Shown here in pieces: positions 46,601 through 55,600 of a DNA stretch of 64,000 bases. The notes under the pieces were generated by a model. That model searched no databases, was not told the DNA's origin, and worked only from the letters and a program-made list of their open reading frames with translations. The position numbers and the translations under genes were made by a program. Numbering within the stretch: position 1 is the first letter of the stretch; every line of letters starts with the position of its first letter. Source of the stretch: Heliopora coerulea (Eukaryota > Cnidaria > Anthozoa > Scleralcyonacea > Helioporidae); the NCBI GenBank assembly GCA_030142905.1, contig JASJOG010000109.1:728001-792000 (forward strand). Direction: 5' to 3'.

Positions 46601-49600
46601 GTCGGCCTTTAAATATTACGTCTTTCCTTTACCAGTTGCTGATGTTTATTACCGCCCAGACTCCTAGCCCGCAACCATGCTTGATTTGTGGCGGAGCTGT
46701 GACAAGAATTTGGTCCATGAATAGTCATGAAGGGGATCGTTATCTACGTCTCGACCCGACAAGGAGCGTGACCAATGGTACGAAGGTTGACTTTGCCGGG
46801 GATGTGGATAATCATTTCTCTTATGGTAAGTAGTCAGCGAAGCCATGTTGTTAACTATTACTTCATTTTACACCAAAGGATGTGGCAGTTGGGGTAATGA
46901 TAAAATCAGCAGCGTACCTTGCAAGACATGGTGACATTGGATATCTGTACACGATAAATATATTCTTGTATGAAACAGCATTCCACTTTTTATGGTTTTA
47001 GAGTAGGTAATTGGAACCACACTGGTGATATAGTGATGTACACGTGATTATTCAATGACTGGGAGTGAACATGGTAATAACAGAGTGCGCTTTAAGCCCC
47101 GGGCTATAACGAGCGTGGGATGGCCACGCATAAGGGTATGTCATGTCAAATTAATTGAATAAGTATGAGATTTTGGTCTCAGGGTAGATGTAAGGACCCA
47201 TATTAGTGTTATAAGATTAGATATGAGTTTAAACTGAAATGGATCATGGAATTTCAAACCAAACACATGGTCTGGAATTTTACCAAGTGTTGAATGGCTA
47301 CGCAATTGGACATGCAGTGTAGAGTTGAATAATTACGTATAAGGTACATCAAAAGAAAAGAAGAGAGTTAAAAGATGCGCAATATTGTCTCGTGCATAAT
47401 TATTGTGGGACACCACCCCGTGCGTAGTCTGGGGAATAAATGACATCCGAATGTTTCAAGTCACTTATCTAAGGCGCACTGAGTATGCGTAGGCTTATGT
47501 AGGTATTTGTGCACGTGCGCGTACGTCTTCGTTTGTTAAAGAGTGTGTGTGTGTGTGTGGGCATGAGCTTTTTGTGTTTGCATTTGGGTGTACGTGTTCG
47601 GTGCGGGTGCCCGTGCTGTGCCTTTCCAGATTCGTGTGCTTGTGCTCGACTGCTTGGGTAACAGCCTGAACCTAAGCGTGTGTATTATTATTTAGTTTGA
47701 TTTATCATCCTGCACATGTTAAAGATTTGTAAATATTACTACTATTTAATTTGAAGGAAGTAGTAATATTACAAATAGATAAATTTTTTACTCTTCTCAG
47801 AAATTTGTTCATGCCTCGTTTGTTGACAAAAGTAGAAAATGTTTGAGAAACATGAGAGCTTGGATATATTAAGGTAGATGAACGATCTTCAATCTCGATA
47901 CTCAGAAAATGATTTCTGAGCCCCAGACGGGGATCGAACCCGCAACCTTCTGATTACCGATAAGACGCTCTTACCATTGAGCTACCAAGAGTCAGATGGT
48001 GAGCTAGGGTGCAAACTCTCATGTTTCTCAAACATTAAACCGCATCAATCAATTATTAATATATAGTGGCTTCCGCTTAGGTCGCACATATATATCGAAC
48101 TTGCACCCTAGCTCACCATCTGAGTCTTAGTAGCTCAATGGTTAGGGCGTCTTACCAGTCATCAGAAGGTTGCGGGTTCGATCCCCGTCTGGGACTCAGA
48201 AATCATTTTCTGAGTATCGAGCTTGAAGATCGTTCATCTACCTTAAAAGTAGAAAAATCGTCAAAGCCTCCAGGCCGCGAAAGAGCTGCTCACGCGAACT
48301 ATAACATCTGCCCGTCGAACGTCCTGAGCGTTTTTGCTATGAAAGGGCAACTTCTTTTGTTGGTCGAATCTAGTCTTTCAGAATCATATTTAATGGCATT
48401 GCCACGGGGAGGACAGGGGAGACTAGTTCCTGAACATAACTCGAAGATCAGTTTTACAATTTGTCTGAATAAGATAAAAAAAATGCTCTGAGGGTAGGGC
48501 ATAAGTTTTGGAGTGAGATCCTTGGGTTGTCTTCCTATTTATGTTTTGTTCACAAGATCTATCTCATATTTCGTCAGAAATGAAGAAAAAGAGAGTTTCT
48601 TGACAGCAAAAATGGCTTGACCATTTAACTGTGGCCCATCTTTGTCCGCTACTCACTTGGACGAATAGAGTCACCACGCGCAGTATCATTGCATTGGAAG
48701 CTAAACTTTGCCTGAACAATTCACTTTTCTTGTTCATTCTTTCTTTTTCCTCTGCATGAGAAGACAATATCTGAAGCACTTGATGCAATTGATTCACGGC
48801 AGTCAACGCTGACTTGACGACGTACATTTCCATTTAATTTAACATGACAATACCTTTTGGAATTTATACTGCAATGTTGTTGGTTTAATTTTAATAATTG
48901 TCTTAATCATTTCCAATATTATTTAGCTTTGGTAAAGTTCAAAGACGTTTCTACTGGATTTCCGGATTTCGAAACCAGAATCATAATGACCTTTTATGAT
49001 TCTACTGATGGAACCACGTATCATTTGCAAACGGTTGGGACTGATAAAGAGCTTCGAGCAATTGTAAGGAAGTAAAATATTACGAAATAAAATTATTGAG
49101 AAACTGGGGAAGAGAAAAGATGTAGGGATTTGTTTTGAAAAGGAAACTCTTGTGAAAAAACACAAATGAAATACATTTAAATTGGACTTGGACTTGGAGT
49201 TGCAGTTGCGGTTAGAATTTTGAATAAAATTAGAATTTCAATTAAAATTAGAATTTCGATTAGAATTAGAATTTCCAATAGAATTAGAATTTCAATTAGA
49301 ATCAGAATTTTCATTTGATGTAGATTTTCTGTCATATGTAGACTTTCCTTCATATGTAGAATTTCCATTAGATGTGGGATTAGAATAAGAATTGGGATTA
49401 GAATATGAATTAGAGTAAGAATTGGAATTAGAATAAGAATTGAAATTTGAATTTGAATTAGAAATGGGATTGGGATTGGGACTGGGACTGGGATTGGGAT
49501 TGAGATTGGCATTGGTATTGGAATTGAATTTGGAATTGGAATTACTGGAACGACTGCTCTTAAATGAATAATACTCTAATGGTTTCATACGGGTGCTGGG

Positions 49601-52600
49601 TCTACTGGTCCACCAGTGTAGGTGGCTCAATTGCTTGGTACATAAGACGTTAGGCATAAGGGATGTTCACACTTAGCTTTCGTTTAGATCTACTTTAAAT
49701 CTATTTCAAACCTAATCGAGACCACTTTCTTTAGCCTTCAGACTACGAAGGTACTACCAGACCTTCCCTTCGGCAAATGGGACCAAATCCAAGAATATGT
49801 CAGTAAAAATGTTGACCTTAGCAAACCAAAAGAGAAATGTTAGACATTTTGTTTCTTAATGTATGTGCGAGGTAAAACAGAAATGTTTTAACCATCAGAT
49901 TTTGGATTAATTATTCCTTATGATATTTGATTTTCAGCCAGAAAATGAAGCTGCAAACCTTACGGACAAAAGCGACGTCTTTTCGCCTGTGAGGTTGAAG
50001 TTTGAACATCACCTTTTTTTTGTGTTTGAATCGGTGAAACATCGAAACTATTACTTGGGAGCTAAAGGGAATGGTCAAAGCAAGTTGGTTAATACACACA
50101 GTGAAGCTTACAGAGATTCTGAGACTCTGTTTAAACTGATTGATCCAGGTAGGTCACAAACGTTTCTCTCCAGATGGCTTCAAAAATTTGGTGTCACTTT
50201 TAATTATTTTCATTTCATTATATAGACCCAAAATGGTAGCCAATTTAACATTCTTTTATGTGCATTTATTAGCAATTCAAACCTCTACCCTGTGTTTAAA
50301 TACCTTTAAATTATCAAAACCAGAACGAGGATGGAAATGCTAGTTTGAATCACCGTTCAATTTTGCATATGGTCCTTGAAGTTGACACATAAACTTTAAG
50401 GAATTTTGATACCCTTTTGAGCACTAAGCATTTTCACTGATATTTTGACCTGGAACTGCATTTTCTTAGAATGTAGTGCTTGGTTTCTGCTTCAAATTCA
50501 ATTAAGGACATAATATATTACTACATGATAGGAATTTTTACTTTTCATTTCCATTTAATTTCAGGAGACTACTGTATGTATTATATATGCTACATATGTT
50601 GCATAATGTTGAATATGTTGTATATCTTGTTTAAGGAGTATTCAAAAATATGCCATTCGTGTCTGGCAGAAAAGATAATGACAAAACGTTACATAATTAA
50701 CAGAAAGCCGTCATATTTGTGAAGCAGTTTATTACACAGTTATTGTGTAAGTTATCGTGGCAGTTATTGTGTCGGGAAAAATACAGGGAAAATGACGACT
50801 AATTTTTAATGAAAGTTATTATTACCTTGAAATACTTGAGACTTATTTCTAATGCCTAATGTAATCTAACATACGTAATCAGATAAAAAAATATTTAAAG
50901 AAAGCTTTTCACGGCATTTCGGAGATATGTTGAAGTTAGCTATTACAAAATTATTCTGTAAGGTAGGAAAGTATTATTACATCAACCAGAAACTTTCCAC
51001 CTAGACTTTTTCGACAGACCTTCAAAGTATGCAAGAAAACGAATGCTATAGATTTTCATTATTTGAACTTCAAGATTTTCATGACTCCATATGAAAATCA
51101 CCTGTACTTCACCAACATTTTGAATGACCTACAGTTTACTACGAAATTTTAGAAAATACGGTATGATGAGCTGTGGATAAATAAGTAAACATTCGGATAT
51201 CGTGCTCGATGCAATTATGTATGAACTATAATAGTGGGCTGCAGTGAACAAGCCTCCGTAGTCCTGGTCAGCATGAAAGCAAACAGTAAACCTAACAAAA
51301 ATTTCGCATGTGAAAAGCATGTGGAATTGGAACATTTTAACAAGTGAAATTTTAATTTCAGATATGACTCATCTATAGACTTTCAGGGCAGAAAACGTAG
51401 TCTCGAGATAAAAATGAGAGCCCAGCTCAAAATTTTAAGGTGAAGAACCATGATCGCAACAAGGCAAGACAAGTTAAAACATTTTAAAAATAAGTTGAAT
51501 TCTAACGTTTCGTTGCGACGTGCAAAATCTTCAGAGAGTTAAATTACAAGGTCGGTGAGAATAATATATCTATTTACATGTGGTTAATTAAGTAGTAAAC
51601 CAATCACAAAAGGTGACAAACAAGAAGCTGAGATTGTTTTACTACTTAATTAACCACATGTAAATAGACATATTATTCTCGCCTACCTTGTAATTTAACT
51701 CTCTGAAGATTTTGCACGTCGCAACGAAACGTTAGAATTCAACTTATTTTTAAAATGTTTTAACTTGTCTTGCCTTGTTGTGATCATGGTTCTTCACCTT
51801 AAAATTTTGAGCTGGGCTCTCATTTTTATCCTATGACTCACCTTATTTACATGTGAAGTGAACTGGTTCAAAATTTTCCATGTGAAATGTTGGTGTATGA
51901 AACTCGTATTTCACATATGAAATTGAAATAATTCACGTATGAAATATTTTCATATGTGAAATTGCATGTGAAATTTTTTTACAAGAAGGCTGATATGACA
52001 TCCTGTGGAGAGCAATTTTGTAAATCAATTTCGATCCCCTAAATCTTGAAGTGGTCTTGCAGTTTAGCTACAGTCTTCCACATGACTTCGTACTTCAGTT
52101 TCTATTTGGTTAGGCCTAAACAATCACAGTCTTTCATAATGTCATTTATGATGACGTTATAATGTAATGGTGGACCACATGGGAATCACATGCAAACCAC
52201 AAGCCTAAAACATGTGAAACTTGAACATTTGAAAAACTTTAAAATGTGAAAAAACCGCTCCTAAGAATTTTTGCATATAAAATTCGAATTCATTAAATCT
52301 TTCCAGCGTATAGTAAGATGAAATTATGGGTGTAAAATTTGTGGAATTTTCGTATGGGTACCTGACCGAAAAGTTGAAAAACATTATCTATTCATCGATT
52401 GTTTCTATTATTATACTCAGGCTGATGCTGGACGATTTTAATCTGGCTAACACTAGACGATTTTATTGGCTAAAAGTTAATTGCTATGGCTGTTTTCATT
52501 AGGTAATGAAATCGCTGGAGCATCTTTCGGAAATGTTGTATCCCGCAAGCGGAAGCGTCGGGCGATTCAGGGAAACAGCTTTATGTCGAAACTAATGGAA

Positions 52601-55600
52601 GAAATGTTTCCCGGCAAAGTCTTCAAAAGGAAAGAAGAAAATGCAGTAGTACAAAGAAGTACATTAAGCTCTATCAGAGCTTCCGTTAAAGTTCCTGTCC
52701 TGGAGACCTTTACTCTGTGTTTTTGGATCAAAACAAAGGATGACGTCGGACAAATATTCGCAATCATTTACGAAAAAGACAGGAATCCAAGAATTGACGT
52801 CTCTATAAGGAGAGGATCACTATTGCTTATTTTGAACGGTCGAAAGAGGTAAGTCAGATTACGCCTAAGGGCCGGTTTTTGCAAGTGCGATTTTCTGCCT
52901 TGAGATGGTCATGCTGGTGTATATAATAACTCCTTGACAATTTATGAAACAAGACACTTGCTCATGATTCGTTCCAGTTAGTCTTTGATGCTCTCTTAAG
53001 TTTAAAACATACATTAAGATGACAATTGCAAGGCGTCAAGTCTTGCGTCCAAACGGGTCTTTATACACGATCAAAAGCTTCATGCAATGGAGTCTCGTGG
53101 TTTGCCTGGGGACGAAGAGCCCAGTCTTGAAAGGTAAAGTGATGTAATATTTAAAAACAAAAGCGCGGGTGCTTTATCGGATTTAAAACACAAAGCGACA
53201 GATGAATGTTTTAGATCCGTAAAGCACGTATTGCGAGCTTTTTAAATGGCTTAAAAAACTTACCCCTTAACATTTTGATTCGCGTAGAAAGTTTGAAAAT
53301 TTACTTTTTCTGAGCCTCAAAAATTTGAGGATAAAAGTAAGCGTGTTTTTATCACATTTAATGACACGACACGGTTATGATTTTCCGTTGTATTTTTCTC
53401 ATGAATTATTAGGAACCAAGCACGGAAATTATGAAGGTCATATAAGTGTATGAAGATCTATTTTTTGAGCATGTACTATTATGACGTCATTCAGGAAAGA
53501 ATTAAACAATGCGTGAGATATCGCCTTTTTGTGTTAAACTTGCCCTCCAATTGCATAAATTTTATCACTGAATCGTCGCATGCGTACCTTTTGTTAGGTA
53601 GCTGCTCCGGTTCAAAAGACTTTCAAGAATATAACATAATTTGGGCAGCAATAATAACAACAATTAAACATTATGATGAGTGATCAAGTTAATGTGACGT
53701 TACCATAATACGTCAACAAGTGAAAAAAATCTTTGTCAACGTATTCCACAGAAAAAATATCTTGATTATTCACTTACTGTTTCCCTTCAAGATAGGTTCT
53801 CTATTATTGGATTTTGGCTAAAGCTGTACTATAATATACCACAGTTGCTAACGTCAGACGATTTTATTCGCGAAAGGAAGGCCTCTGGAAAGGAAGAGTT
53901 GAATCTGTGCGCCCTACCCGAAAAAGAGTGAGCTGCTAAAATGAACCGTCTTAAGCAACTGTAGCATAGCAACGGAATACGTCCGAATACTCTTAATGGT
54001 TGTAAAACCTGACGTCGGGGAAGAACTATCGTCGGTGCATGCTTCCTGAGAACCAGAGAAACTGAAGTAGTTAATTTCTTTTTAATTCAGGATGGTCAGA
54101 AAATGTGGAATAAGTGATGGAAAATGGCATCATGTTTGCATTGACTTGCAAAATACAAGCAGGATGTTTGTCTACAAAGATGGATACCGTATATATCAAA
54201 CTAACTTCAGATATCCACGAAATAAAAAAGGTCCGTTACAAAAAAGTGCTACTGTCTTCCTGGGCCGTCTAAACGGTAAGAGTCCACTAAGTAATCTGTA
54301 TGTCACGTAAACAAACATAAAGTCCAGTTACACAAACGACTTTGCTGAGATTTGGAGTGAGGTTTTGAGGCAATGTCTTGCCGCTGAACTGGCTGCGATA
54401 TAAAATCGTTTGTGTCAACAACCAACAGCGATTTGGGGAAAAATTGCTTGTCCTCTGCAGTCCCAATACATCTCAAGTGGTTGGATCACAGTAATCAAAA
54501 CAATGGCGTAGCCAGCTCTGTCTTTCCGGAGAGCAAAAATTAATTTCTGTCGCGGGTACCATCAATGACACTCATGATTAACTGGAATCGATATTTAGCT
54601 TCCCTTTCTTAGAGACAGTATCTTAACCGGACTTGACATAAGCAGACTAAGTTAGCTAATTCATGTAAGGCCCGATAATCATCTCGTCTTTCAGCGGGAT
54701 TGCGCTGGTCCTGGAAAAACAGGAAATGTATTTTGACTGGTTGGTAACCCATGCCTAATATAGAAGAGGCGATAGTTGGTAGCCCTGTGAATGCAATACT
54801 AGAATTCCTTGTCCCACATGTTCCCGTTTATGTCTTCTTACTGCTTCTCACTATCTTCTTTTCTTCTCTGCTCCTTTTCTCCACATTCCCCTTTTCGTCC
54901 CGTCCCATCTCATTTTTGTCCAGATTTTGTCCTTTACCATCTCTCTAAGGAGGCAAACTGCCCCCCTCGTCCCCCCAACTGGCTACGCCCCTGATTCAAA
55001 ATAATCGACGCGTTAGCTATTCATTGGTGCAATTACTTTGGTAGGTCACATATATTCCATGAATTTGGCTAATGACCTGAATAGAGTCTGCGTTAAGTGA
55101 AAGCACGTTGTCGAGAGTCATAATCATATACATTAACACGAAACTGGGATCAGCAAGGGAAAATGTCATTCTTGGGCCGACGGCTGGGAATTGAACCTGC
55201 TACCTTGTGAATCTAGTCCAGTTTACTGCCAGTTGAGCTACACCAAGGCCGTTACGGACGCATATTCTCTGAATGTTTTATCGAACTGCTTAACAAGAAA
55301 GTACCTGTATTGTAGTACTAGTATAATGTGTGGTAATCATCGAACATAACTGTGGCGTAACTAGGACATTTCAAGTGGGCGGCTTGAAGGACCCTCAGTA
55401 AATTGGGGTGGCGGTCAACATCAAGTGCCGATTTTAGGGAGTGACACTCAAATATGCCATCTTGCACACTGCAATTGCGGAAATGTCCAGCTTTATAGAG
55501 GTTCATAATTACATACATTACAAGTTGGGATGGGCCCAGTAAATTTTTCGGTGGCCGCCCCCCTCCAAGGCCACCTTGGTAGTTAAGGAAGTATAGGTCA

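Larger units (their letters stand above)
47877..48242. mobile_element. Palindromic element with a tRNA-like sequence in each arm (copy 2)
   Basis: Inverted ends TAGATGAACGATCTTCAA / CTTGAAGATCGTTCATCTA, each followed by a CTCAGAAAATGATTTCTGAG-like block and a tRNA-like unit. The inner GGTGAGCTAGGGTGCAA segment is shared with copy 1. The right half retains the GTGGCTTCCGCTTAGGTCGC segment that the left half lacks. Inserted in intron 2 of the trefoil-pentraxin gene. Confidence 0.78.

Noticed and set aside
46531..46635. Upstream extension of exon 2 as an N-terminus
   Set aside because: It translates the foldback arm, gives a basic, non-hydrophobic start, and the acceptor at 46635 with exon 1 explains a signal peptide much better.
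48124..48196. Functional threonine tRNA gene
   Set aside because: C33 instead of U33, a mismatch in the anticodon stem, and presence as inverted pairs inside a repeat family argue for a tRNA-derived element.
49177..49657. Minus-strand Ser-Asn and Ile-Pro repeat proteins
   Set aside because: Both frames follow from a 6-base satellite and overlap each other; no start context, splice sites or domain.
54751..54994. Phe/Leu/Ser-rich membrane protein
   Set aside because: Pyrimidine-rich translation inside a hAT-type element with defined ends.
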